Positions 1 to 7,155 are shown, counted from the stretch's first letter. The stretch: DNA of 9,236 nt from JBHIER01 sp046760705 [NCBI: bacterium] (GCA_046760705.1 JBHIER010000102.1:1-9236); one strand, 5' to 3'. Program-made: numbers and translations. The notes: generated from the letters alone by a model not told the origin.

Positions 1-127
1 GCTCCTCAAATAGGGGAGGGATTGGAACGGGTCAGATTGTCGGAGAGCTGGCCCCGTTGGGGTGGGGAAGAGGGGAGGATGGGATATTGTCTCCTGGAAA
101 TATTTTTGATTTTTTTTCATTTTTTTA
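1..127. other. Intergenic DNA, no gene recognised
   Basis: No convincing coding region is visible on either strand. A G/C-rich first half contains small inverted repeats (2-18 and 52-62, the latter CCCC-GTT-GGGG), neither followed directly by a T run. From about 102 the sequence becomes strongly T-rich (runs of 5, 8 and 7 T), ending at the -35 box of the promoter at 128. The T-rich tract could act as an UP element for that promoter. It is less convincing as the tail of a terminator for an unseen upstream gene because no strong stem sits immediately before it. Confidence 0.5.
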
Positions 128-156
128 TTGACAAAGCACATTAAAAATAGTAAAAT
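128..156 (+). promoter_or_regulatory. Sigma-70-type promoter for the giant ASH-repeat gene
   Basis: TTGACA at 128-133 is a perfect -35 hexamer. After exactly 17 bases comes TAAAAT at 151-156, a 5/6 match to TATAAT. The upstream A/T-rich tract (102-127) fits an UP element. Transcription would start near 163, giving an untranslated leader of about 225 nt before the ATG at 388. Box identity and spacing are seen directly; activity is inferred. Confidence 0.7.
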
Positions 157-387
157 TATAGTGTTGTGTATGTCAATCGGTCTTCTGCCCTTCTCAGTAC
201 TTCAGTACTCTGAAGATCGACCTACCACAATCTGTAAGTTGAGAGGGAATTACAGGAAAATTTGATCAGGACGGGGATGGGTTTCGCGGGAGGTGATAGT
301 CCCGGCAGTTGACCATATATCGCAAGTACCAGCACAATGCGGAGCTTGCTGAGAGGTATACTCATCTTCAAAAAAGGAGCATAGATC
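157..387 (+). other. Long 5' leader of the giant ASH-repeat gene
   Basis: About 225 nt separate the predicted start of transcription from the start codon. Visible structure includes two perfect tandem copies of TCAGTACT (194-209), a 6-bp stem CTTCAG/CTGAAG with a 4-nt loop (200-215), and a 5-bp stem CGGGA/TCCCG with an 8-nt loop (287-304). I do not recognise any known riboswitch. There is no coding region of note. Confidence 0.4.
374..379 (+). promoter_or_regulatory. Ribosome binding site
   Basis: AAGGAG lies 8 nt before the ATG at 388. It is a strong Shine-Dalgarno match at standard spacing and supports that ATG, which also opens directly into a signal peptide. Confidence 0.8.
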
Positions 388-3300
388 ATGGTGAAAAGGA
401 TTGGACTCTATCTGGCCGGAACTCTCTTTCTCGTGGCGCTGTTGTCCGGAGCGGGCGCTGCCCTGGAACCAACCCCGCCGCCTGAGATCGATATTCGGGA
501 GACGACTCATGATTACGGATATGTGAAGGTGGGAGGGCTCGGCGAGTGGGTGTTGAGAATCGCCAATCGCGGACTGGGACTTCTGTACATCTACGACATC
601 ACATCCAGCAACCCTGACTTTTTTGTTACCTCCCCTGACAGCTTTCCTCAGACGGTCAGGTATTCGGGGGGGAGAAGGCCAGATTCGCTGTACGTTACTG
701 TGACATTTTCACCGACTCTCTATGGGGCCATAGCAGGCACGCTCACCATCACCAACAACGACAGCGACGAGGGGACCCTCTACGTTGCTCTCAGCGGTGT
801 CGGAGCGAGCCCTGAAATTCAGGTGTCAGAGGCAAGTTACGATTTCGGTGAGGTCCTTTTGGGCCATTTCTCATCGTGGATCTTCACCATTTTCAACGTT
901 GGCCCTGTGGATCTTTATGTTACCAATATTCTTTCGGACAGCCCTGATTTCGTCCTATCCAACTCCTTTCCGGATACGATTCCGCCGGGCGATTCCCTCG
1001 ATGTCACGGTCGTCTTTGAGCCCTCAGCCGAGGGGGCAGCTTTCGGCAATCTGGCCATTCACAACGACGATGCGGACAACCAGATCCTCTTCATCTCCGT
1101 GGCTGGAGTGGGTACGGTCCCGCAGCCGGACATCCAGCTTTCGGCCACCTCTCACGATTTCGGCAGTCTCATGGTCGGGGAGACCCTGACCTGGCTGTTT
1201 TCCGTATCGAATACGGGTCAGGCTCCATTGACGGTTCATTCGGTCACTCCCAGCCACAGCGACTTCTCCATAGTCTCACCGACATTCCCCCAGACTATTC
1301 TCTCAGGGGGCGACCTCGACGTGGAGGTTTCCTTCACCCCCTCAACGGCAGGGGTCAAGGTGTGTACGTTAGCCGTGAGGAGCGACGACCCGGATGAGGG
1401 GCTACTAAAGGTGATGCTAACGGGGAACGGTGTAGCTGGGCCAACCCCTGACATCGATGTGAGCCTAACCAGTTATGACTTTGGCTCCGTTGTTGTCGGA
1501 AATACCCAAGTGGCTGAGGTGTGTGTCTCCAACCTAGGCACCGCTTTTCTTGTGGTCGATAGCATCGTTTCCGATAACGGTGCCTTCTCCGCCGAACCGA
1601 CGCTGTTGACCGTGGCCCCGGGAGGATCAGACTGCTTTTCTATCCGTTTCACGCCTTCGGCCTTGGGGCCTGTCTCCGGGATCTTCACCATATATAACAA
1701 TGATCCCGATGAGAATCGGGTGACCATTTTTGTCAGCGGTAATGGGGTTCCTGTTTCTGAGCCAGACATCCACCTGTCAGCAGATAGCCACGATTACGGG
1801 GAGGTCATGGTGGGGACCCCATCGGCCTGGACTCTGACCATCACCAACCTCGGTATCCTTGATCTCACCGTCTTTTCGGTGACTTCCAGCCACGCCAATT
1901 TTGCGGTGACCTCGCCCGACTTCCCGCAGACCATCCCTTCGGGTGGGGCCGTTGATGTCGAGGTCACTTTTCAGCCCTCGTCTGAAGGTCCGAAATCGGC
2001 CACGTTGACAATCTATAGCAACGATCCAGATGAAGAGATTCTGACGGTGGCCCTGACCGGCAACGGCGTGCTCATTTCCGAAGCGGACATTCAGCTTTCT
2101 GAGGGGAGTCACGACTTTGGTGAGGTGGAGGTGGGCAGCTCTGCCAACTGGACGTTGATCATCAGCAATGTGGGTTCAATGCCCCTCACTGTCAGCTCCG
2201 TCGTTTCAGATCGCAACGACTTCACCGTTGTCTCACCCGCCTTTCCCCAGATTCTTGGGGCCGGCGACCACATTGACGTGGTGGTCAGTTTCACCCCTTT
2301 GAGTGTGGGGGTGAAGTCGGGTCAATTGACGATCACCAGCGATGACCCCGATGAAGAGACTCTCACCGTCTCTTTGGTTGGAACGGGTATTCCAGTCTCC
2401 GGGGTCGGTCCCGATATTTCCCTCTCCGCCCCCAGCTATGACTATGGGACAGTGATGATGGGCACGAGCGAGGACTGGGTCCTGCAGATTTATAATGTGG
2501 GGACGGAAGACTTGGTGGTCTATTCCATTAGCTCGGACAACAGTGATTTCGGAGTGGTTTATCCTCCCTTTCCGCAGACCATCGCCCCCTCCGGACACAT
2601 TGGTGTTGTCATCTCCTTCTCACCCTCTTCGGCCACCTATATTACGGGAACTTTAACCATCTTTTCCAACGATCCTGATGAGCCGAGTGTGTCGGTATTT
2701 TTGAGCGGTTCGGGCGTGCCGGGAGAAGGGCCTGATATAGAGGTGTTGCTGGTGTTGGATTTCGGAGGGGTGACCTTGGGGTCCACGGCCGATCGTATGT
2801 TGACCGTGTGTAATGTGGGGAGCGATTCGCTGGTCATCGATTCGATGGAGACGGACTTAGAGGTGTTTGATGTCACCTATCCCGCGTTTCCTCATACAAT
2901 TCCTCCGGCCGGGTGCATTGAGGTGACTGTGACCTTTACGCCTGAGAGTCCTGACCCCGTTCTGGGCCATCTGATAATCACCAGCAACGATCCCGATGAG
3001 GCCACACTGTCGGTGACTCTGACAGGCCGAGGGGTTTCGGAGGGTGTGCCTGACATTCGTCTCTCCGCAGATCGACACGATTACCGTTTTGTCATGTTGG
3101 GAAGTTCGGCAGATTGGGTGTTGGATATCAGCAACGAAGGGTTTGCTAGTTTGACCATCCAGTCGATCGCCTCAGACAACGGCGATTTCGTGGTGAAAAC
3201 GCCGACGTCATTCCCACAGCTCGTCCCCCCGGAGTCCCATCTCTTCGTGGTGGTGACCTTCACCCCCTCGTCCCTCGGGGCCATAGCCGGAAACCTGTCC

Positions 3301-6300
3301 ATTGTGTCCAATGATCCCGACGAGAGCCCCACTGAGGTTGCGTTGAGCGGTCGGGGGGTTTTGGCCCCGCTCCCGGATATTGAGGTGTCGCAGACGGCCC
3401 ACGACTTCGGCGAGGTCATCGTCGGAACCACTGCTGAGTGGGCCATGCTCGTGTTCAATCGCGGCACCGATTCGTTGATCGTCTATTCTGTCACACCTGA
3501 ACCTTCCGATTTTGGTGTCATCACCCCAACTTTCCCTCGCAGGGTTGCCCCCGATGATTCCCTGTGGGTGGTGGTCACCTTTACACCCTCTTCGGCCGGC
3601 GCGGTGACCGGGAGCCTGATTGTGGTCAGCGATGATCCCGATGAGGACGAGTGGACCCTGACGGTCGAGGTAAGAGGGACAGGCATTCTCGTTCCTGACA
3701 TCGCCCTTTCAAAGACGCGGCACGATTTCGGCACAGTCTCGATAGGCCACTTTGGGGACTGGGAGCTTCTGATTTACAACTTTGGTTCTGTGGATCTCAT
3801 TGTCGACGATGTAAGTTCCGACAACAGCGATTTTGGAGTTACATTCCCCACCTTTCCTCAGGAGATACCGCCGGGAGGGCATCTCCATGTGGTGGTCACC
3901 TTCACCCCTACGTCTGAAGGGTTGATTACCGGAGCATTGACTGCGACCAGCAACGATCCCGACGAGGGCACGTCCAAGGTCACACTGATGGGGACCGGGC
4001 TGCTGGTGCCGACGCCGGACATCGATCTCCCCTCGGTGAGACTCGATTTCGGGTCCATCGCTGTCGGCGAGTCGACTGAGAGGAGATTCACCATTTATAA
4101 TGTGGGCACAGCCGATTTGACCGTCTACGGTGTTGTTTCAGAGCACCCGGATTTTGAGGTTCTCGCACCGACGTTCCCCCTGGTGATCGGGCCTTCGCAG
4201 AGCGTGGAAGTGTCAGTGGGCTTTGCCCCCGTAGAGGAGGGGTTGAAAACGGGGAGTCTGGTGGTGAACAGCAGCGACCCAGATGAGGGGTCCATCTCCC
4301 TCTATGTTTCGGGTATTGCCCTTCCACCCGGCACCTGGTCCCTGGCCCTCAGTCTGCAGAGCAGTGATATCACCGTGGACCCGATCATTCTGGGGATCGG
4401 AGCCCATCCCAACGGGTCGGTCTGTTTCGATCCTGATCTCGATACCCCGAGTCCGCCGCCACCGCCTGGCGCGCCTTTCGATGCCTACATACCGTGTATC
4501 GGTCTCTTTCCCCGGCTGGCCACAGACATCCGAAGTTCTGACAGCACCACCTTGACCTGGACCATCGATACCAGAGGCACGGGAGGGGTGATCAGTTGGA
4601 ATCCGCAAAATTTGCCGGCAAAGGGTATTTTTGTGCTCAACGACGTTGTCGATATGCGATACCGCAGCTCAATGGATTTCTTCAGCGGAGCCACGTTGAC
4701 TATCGTCTATACGAAGTTGGAGCCGGACGTGGATGTTCCTGCGGTGGGTCATGACTTCGGTGAGGTCAAGCTGGGAAAGTCCAGGGACTGGCTGTTTACG
4801 ATTAAGAACACGGGCGATAGCCCCTTGGTGGTTAATGATATTCTCTCCAACAACCCAGATTTTGAGGCCACCTATCCGTTTCAGTTTCCTCAAGCTGTTT
4901 CGGTGGGGGGGAGTTTGGAGGTCGTAGTCAGTTTCAGTCCGTCGACCGCCGAGCAGATAGGTGGCGTTTTGACCGTGGCCACCAACGACCCTGATGAGCC
5001 CACGGTTCCTCTTATCCTGGTGGGGACGGGGGTCTATCCGGGGGCCTGGCTGATGGAGCTCAGCTTGCAGTCCACCAATCCAGCCATCGGGCCGACGACG
5101 CTGGCCTTCGGTATCGACCCCGAGGGCACCGACGACTTCGATCCCCAACTGGACCTGCCCAGCCCACCACCTGTGCTCGGAGCAGAGTTTCAAGCCTACT
5201 TTCCGATGAGAGGTCTCTTCTCCCGTTTGTCCGTCGACATCCGGAGCTCCTACGATCTGCTTGCCACCTGGAGGGTGATAACGGAGGGGACAGGCGGAAG
5301 GGTCAGTTGGGATCCCCTCAGTCTTCCTCCCGACGGCAGCTTCACCATGAACGGGACGATGAATATGAGGTTCATCAGCTCCTTCGCTTTCGACTCCGGT
5401 GACACGCTGACCATCGTCTATCGGGTGGAGGCCATAGCTGAAGTTGCCTGTTCGGTCCTTCTGCAAGGCTATTATACTATGGGAAACCGCGACAGCGTGG
5501 CTGTCGAGCTCAGGGACACCAGGATTTCTGTGGCCTACACCTTTCAGATGCTGCCGGACCAGAACGGGCTGGTGCAGCTCCCCGTGCCGGAGGGCAGTTT
5601 TTACGTCGTTGTAAGCCACCGCAACCATCTGGCAGTGATGACCAATTCCAGGTACACCTTTGCCCCCGGGGTGGTCACCATCGATTTCACCTCACCGGGC
5701 ATGGCCTACCAACCTGAACCTGGTCTGCCGGATCCGATGTTCACGGAGAACGACGGCCGAAGATCGCTGAGAGGTGGCGACGCCAACGGCGACGGCGTGG
5801 TCAACATTCTCGATTTTGGCCTCTTTGCCCGGGCCAACGGGAGCACAGAGAGCCCTCCCTCGCCGAACTGGGACAGGAGAGCCGATTTTGACGGAAACAG
5901 GGTCATCAACATCTTCGACTTTCAGGTGTTTGCCCTGAACAACGGGGCGGTGACCTACGTCCCCTACTGGTCTCCTCCCGCCAGACCGGATGGGGTATAC
6001 CCCACCGATATGTTGAGCACCGGGGATGAGGATCCTGTGGACTTCTCCTTTCGGGCCGAGGCCGACGAGCTCCGTCAGGGCGATACGGTGGCTGTGGATG
6101 TGATCCTGACTCCGAGTGAAAAGATCACCCTGTACGGCCTCGATGCCTATGTGCAGTACGACCCGGATGTGTTTGAGATCCCAAGCCTCGAAGACTATCT
6201 CACGCCTGCAGCCGCATACGGATGGGTGGTTGAAGACATCGACGTGAAATACGATACGACGGCGGTTGCGGATACCTTATTTGCTGTGCAATACAGCAAG

Positions 6301-6819
6301 GGCACGGTCCAAGGCCCGGGTTGGCCGATCAACACATCGAGTGTGGCCTATCGATTGACATTTCGCGTCAGAGAGGATGCTCCAGTCGGGTCGACCGCGG
6401 TCACATTTCGGCCCCGGTTTGCAAATGTGTTTGATGACCAATTTCAACCTGTCACTGGGGATGTGAGTGGCATCACCTTTTTTATCAGCGAAAGGACCGG
6501 AGTCTCCGACCAGGTGTCCGTCGATCTGCCGTCCGAATACAAGCTTTGTCAGAACTACCCCAACCCCTTCAACCCAACAACCAGTATTCAGTATTCAGTG
6601 ATCAGTGATCAGTCCCCACCCCACGTCACTCTGAAGATTTACAATCTTCTTGGGCAGGAGGTGAGGACGCTGGTGGATGAGGTGAAAAAGGCTGGATATT
6701 ATAGCGTCATCTGGGATAGTCGGGATGATTGGGGCAGGGAGGTTTCGAGCGGTATATATTTCTACTACCTTAAGGCCAACAGCTTCGCCGACACCAAGAA
6801 GATGATCCTGATCAGGTAG
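388..6819 (+). CDS. Giant secreted ASH/choice-of-anchor-D repeat protein with dockerin, cohesin-like and T9SS sorting domains
   Basis: This 2143-residue protein is probably exported by Sec and then by a type IX-like system to the cell surface. Residues 1-24 form a signal peptide (MVKR, hydrophobic core, AGA cleavage). Then come twelve tandem ASH (HYDIN-like, choice-of-anchor-D) Ig-fold repeats starting at residues 32, 142, 247, 354, 459, 566, 675, 782, 888, 996, 1103 and 1210, with consensus PDI.LS...HDFGEV.VG, FPQTI.PGG, F.PSS.G and SNDPDE. A PPP module (1315-1445), ASH13 (1446), a second PPP module (1552-1681), a small beta domain (1682-1790), a dockerin (about 1796-1852), a cohesin-like domain (about 1885-2034) and a type A sorting domain (2047-2143) follow. 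No catalytic domain is seen. Repeats 8 and 9 are degenerate (repeat 9 has HDYRFV for HDYGEV). The role is inferred to be surface scaffold or adhesin; ligand unknown. The stop is TAG and no clear terminator follows. Confidence 0.95.
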   Translation: MVKRIGLYLAGTLFLVALLSGAGAALEPTPPPEIDIRETTHDYGYVKVGGLGEWVLRIANRGLGLLYIYDITSSNPDFFVTSPDSFPQTVRYSGGRRPDSLYVTVTFSPTLYGAIAGTLTITNNDSDEGTLYVALSGVGASPEIQVSEASYDFGEVLLGHFSSWIFTIFNVGPVDLYVTNILSDSPDFVLSNSFPDTIPPGDSLDVTVVFEPSAEGAAFGNLAIHNDDADNQILFISVAGVGTVPQPDIQLSATSHDFGSLMVGETLTWLFSVSNTGQAPLTVHSVTPSHSDFSIVSPTFPQTILSGGDLDVEVSFTPSTAGVKVCTLAVRSDDPDEGLLKVMLTGNGVAGPTPDIDVSLTSYDFGSVVVGNTQVAEVCVSNLGTAFLVVDSIVSDNGAFSAEPTLLTVAPGGSDCFSIRFTPSALGPVSGIFTIYNNDPDENRVTIFVSGNGVPVSEPDIHLSADSHDYGEVMVGTPSAWTLTITNLGILDLTVFSVTSSHANFAVTSPDFPQTIPSGGAVDVEVTFQPSSEGPKSATLTIYSNDPDEEILTVALTGNGVLISEADIQLSEGSHDFGEVEVGSSANWTLIISNVGSMPLTVSSVVSDRNDFTVVSPAFPQILGAGDHIDVVVSFTPLSVGVKSGQLTITSDDPDEETLTVSLVGTGIPVSGVGPDISLSAPSYDYGTVMMGTSEDWVLQIYNVGTEDLVVYSISSDNSDFGVVYPPFPQTIAPSGHIGVVISFSPSSATYITGTLTIFSNDPDEPSVSVFLSGSGVPGEGPDIEVLLVLDFGGVTLGSTADRMLTVCNVGSDSLVIDSMETDLEVFDVTYPAFPHTIPPAGCIEVTVTFTPESPDPVLGHLIITSNDPDEATLSVTLTGRGVSEGVPDIRLSADRHDYRFVMLGSSADWVLDISNEGFASLTIQSIASDNGDFVVKTPTSFPQLVPPESHLFVVVTFTPSSLGAIAGNLSIVSNDPDESPTEVALSGRGVLAPLPDIEVSQTAHDFGEVIVGTTAEWAMLVFNRGTDSLIVYSVTPEPSDFGVITPTFPRRVAPDDSLWVVVTFTPSSAGAVTGSLIVVSDDPDEDEWTLTVEVRGTGILVPDIALSKTRHDFGTVSIGHFGDWELLIYNFGSVDLIVDDVSSDNSDFGVTFPTFPQEIPPGGHLHVVVTFTPTSEGLITGALTATSNDPDEGTSKVTLMGTGLLVPTPDIDLPSVRLDFGSIAVGESTERRFTIYNVGTADLTVYGVVSEHPDFEVLAPTFPLVIGPSQSVEVSVGFAPVEEGLKTGSLVVNSSDPDEGSISLYVSGIALPPGTWSLALSLQSSDITVDPIILGIGAHPNGSVCFDPDLDTPSPPPPPGAPFDAYIPCIGLFPRLATDIRSSDSTTLTWTIDTRGTGGVISWNPQNLPAKGIFVLNDVVDMRYRSSMDFFSGATLTIVYTKLEPDVDVPAVGHDFGEVKLGKSRDWLFTIKNTGDSPLVVNDILSNNPDFEATYPFQFPQAVSVGGSLEVVVSFSPSTAEQIGGVLTVATNDPDEPTVPLILVGTGVYPGAWLMELSLQSTNPAIGPTTLAFGIDPEGTDDFDPQLDLPSPPPVLGAEFQAYFPMRGLFSRLSVDIRSSYDLLATWRVITEGTGGRVSWDPLSLPPDGSFTMNGTMNMRFISSFAFDSGDTLTIVYRVEAIAEVACSVLLQGYYTMGNRDSVAVELRDTRISVAYTFQMLPDQNGLVQLPVPEGSFYVVVSHRNHLAVMTNSRYTFAPGVVTIDFTSPGMAYQPEPGLPDPMFTENDGRRSLRGGDANGDGVVNILDFGLFARANGSTESPPSPNWDRRADFDGNRVINIFDFQVFALNNGAVTYVPYWSPPARPDGVYPTDMLSTGDEDPVDFSFRAEADELRQGDTVAVDVILTPSEKITLYGLDAYVQYDPDVFEIPSLEDYLTPAAAYGWVVEDIDVKYDTTAVADTLFAVQYSKGTVQGPGWPINTSSVAYRLTFRVREDAPVGSTAVTFRPRFANVFDDQFQPVTGDVSGITFFISERTGVSDQVSVDLPSEYKLCQNYPNPFNPTTSIQYSVISDQSPPHVTLKIYNLLGQEVRTLVDEVKKAGYYSVIWDSRDDWGREVSSGIYFYYLKANSFADTKKMILIR
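481..4329 (+). repeat. Twelve tandem ASH / choice-of-anchor-D repeat units
   Basis: Each unit encodes 105-110 residues beginning with P-[DE]-I and containing the motifs HDFG, N.G, FPQ.I, V.F.PSS and SNDPDE. The SNDPDE-type motif is present in nearly every unit and is the easiest anchor for alignment. Copies are clearly homologous but diverged at DNA level, so the array is old and should be stable against recombination. Unit 8 has lost a residue before LDFGGV and unit 9 lacks the conserved Gly after HDY. Such folds are beta sandwiches commonly used as stalks or protein-binding modules. Confidence 0.9.
4330..4722 (+). other. PPP module A (domain within the giant protein)
   Basis: Residues 1315-1445. 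A beta-rich domain opening GTWSLALSLQSS, with the signature FDPDLDTPSPPPPPG, then ATDIRSS, W at the ISWNP strand, and a closing TLTIVYTKLE. It is homologous along its whole length to module B (1552-1681). It alone carries two Cys (C1346, C1370), close enough for a disulfide. I recognise the pattern from large secreted proteins of FCB-type bacteria but cannot give a family name or function. Confidence 0.6.
4723..5040 (+). repeat. Thirteenth ASH repeat, separated from the main array
   Basis: Residues 1446-1551, beginning PDVDVPAVGHDFGEV and containing TNDPDEP. It shares a D-[LV]-P start with repeat 12 (PDIDLPS), where the other repeats have Ser, which supports a close relation between these two units. 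It sits between the two PPP modules. Confidence 0.85.
5041..5430 (+). other. PPP module B (domain within the giant protein)
   Basis: Residues 1552-1681, opening GAWLMELSLQST, with FDPQLDLPSPPP, SVDIRSS, VSWDP and closing TLTIVYRVE. It is the second copy of module A; by eye close to half the positions are identical. The two Cys of module A are absent. Function unknown. Confidence 0.6.
5431..5757 (+). other. Beta-rich domain preceding the dockerin
   Basis: Residues 1682-1790. It contains LLQGYYTMGNRDSVAVELRD, a variable strand region, and FYVVVSHRNHLAVMT, ending near SPGMAYQPEP. This arrangement (a Gly-Tyr-Tyr opening, VELR, and a V.H.NHL motif, followed by a GD.NGDG dockerin) recurs in secreted T9SS-type proteins and resembles a carboxypeptidase-regulatory-like or prealbumin-like fold. 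Fold assignment is inference. Confidence 0.45.
5773..5943 (+). other. Dockerin type I domain
   Basis: Two calcium-binding loops are intact. Loop 1 has D1798, N1800, D1802, N1806 and D1809 (DANGDGVVNILD); loop 2 has D1833, D1835, N1837, N1841 and D1844 (DFDGNRVINIFD). The segment between them is longer than in clostridial dockerins, as is usual in non-cellulosomal bacteria. Dockerins bind cohesins in a calcium-dependent way; here the partner is unknown, though a cohesin-like domain follows on the same chain. Confidence 0.85.
6040..6495 (+). other. Cohesin-like domain
   Basis: Residues about 1885-2034. The pattern FRAEADELRQGDTVAVDVIL, then a YGLDAYVQYDPDVFEI strand pair, and AYRLTFRVREDAPVGSTAV fits the jelly-roll cohesin / carbohydrate-binding-like family (G-D-tv-V-v; Q.Y.P.v; L.F.V...A..G...). 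It is divergent, so a generic anchor-type beta-sandwich is the alternative reading. Confidence 0.6.
6526..6816 (+). other. Type A T9SS sorting domain / FlgD-Ig-like C-terminus
   Basis: Residues 2047-2143: LPSEYKLCQNYPNPFNPTT, then VTLKIYNLLGQEVRTLVDE, GYYSVIWDSRDDWGREVSSG, IYFYYLKA and the terminal KKMILIR. This is the standard C-terminal domain that directs cargo through the type IX system to the outer surface. A short tandem repeat has entered its coding sequence between the first two conserved blocks, adding about three residues. Confidence 0.9.
6582..6613 (+). repeat. Heptanucleotide tandem repeat inside the sorting-domain coding sequence
   Basis: The 32 bases read as (CAGTATT)2 (CAGTGAT)2 CAGT, a perfect 7-mer array with two unit variants. 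It is translated as S2066-IQYSVISDQS. A change of one unit would shift the frame and destroy the sorting signal; a change of three units would keep it. Confidence 0.85.
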
Positions 6820-6881
6820 ACGGGAAAACCTCGGACTCAACCCTCAAGACCGGGAAAAGGGTGAAAAAATGAAGAAAATAC

Positions 6882-6910
6882 TTGACATGTAATCTTTAAT
6901 GTACTATAAT
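6882..6910 (+). promoter_or_regulatory. Perfect consensus sigma-70 promoter for the VWA-DUF11 gene
   Basis: TTGACA at 6882-6887 and TATAAT at 6905-6910 both match the consensus in all six positions, with a 17-base spacer, in an A/T-rich setting. Transcription would start near 6917, giving a leader of about 250 nt. A perfect -35/-10 pair at ideal spacing is rare and suggests strong expression or control by a repressor or by the leader. Confidence 0.85.
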
Positions 6911-6917
6911 AGAAAAA

Positions 6918-6946
6918 CAATCGTTTTGTGCAAGGAAGGACGATTG
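6918..6946 (+). other. Hairpin 1 of the VWA-gene leader
   Basis: CAATCGT (6918-6924) pairs with ACGATTG (6940-6946): 7 perfect base pairs around a 15-nt loop. It starts almost at the predicted first transcribed base, so it would cap the 5' end of the mRNA. Confidence 0.5.
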
Positions 6947-6993
6947 CAGGAGGGCGGGTGGGGGGACAGTCTCTTCGGAAGTTTTGTCAGCAG

Positions 6994-7020
6994 CACCTAT
7001 TACTTAGGAGGGGATAGGTG
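6994..7020 (+). other. Hairpin 2 of the VWA-gene leader
   Basis: CACCTAT (6994-7000) pairs with ATAGGTG (7014-7020): 7 perfect base pairs, with a further possible G-U pair outside. The 13-nt loop contains TAGGAGGGG, a Shine-Dalgarno-like run with no usable start codon at proper distance. Confidence 0.5.
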
Positions 7021-7080
7021 TACTAGGCACAATCTCAAATGCAGCCACAGTTCCGTTTTATAGTGTTACCGATACGTGTG

Positions 7081-7098
7081 TACCCTTGAAGGAGGGTA
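7081..7098 (+). other. Hairpin 3 of the VWA-gene leader
   Basis: TACCCT (7081-7086) pairs with AGGGTA (7093-7098): 6 perfect base pairs around a 6-nt loop. The stem and loop contain AGGAGG (7090-7095), a consensus Shine-Dalgarno sequence lying 4 nt before a GTG at 7100 that opens only a 12-codon reading frame. Confidence 0.45.
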
Positions 7099-7155
7099 GG
7101 TGCGCCGTTTGTTATTTATAAATAATAGGTTAATGTGAGAAGAGAGAAAAATGAA

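Noticed and set aside
52-62. Terminator hairpin CCCC-GTT-GGGG
   Set aside because: The stem is short and the next T run is about 40 bases away.
309-338. Second promoter (TTGACC with CACAAT)
   Set aside because: The -10 matches only 4 of 6 positions and the spacer is 18. It is much weaker than the promoter at 128-156.
481-4329. CRISPR array or noncoding tandem repeat
   Set aside because: The repeats are protein-level, about 320 bp long, diverged in DNA, and in one open frame.
4669-5628. Minus-strand open frame of 319 codons
   Set aside because: It lies wholly opposite the clear PPP/ASH coding region, has no recognisable domain, low-complexity His/Arg/Gly-rich translation, and is explained by G/C-rich codon use of the real gene.
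6840-6862. Terminator after the giant gene
   Set aside because: ACCCT/AGGGT gives only 5 bp with a 13-nt loop, and it is followed by A-rich rather than T-rich sequence on the + strand.
6869-6892. Eight-codon frame beginning MKKIL
   Set aside because: It stops at once and overlaps the -35 box of the promoter; probably chance, or at most a remnant.
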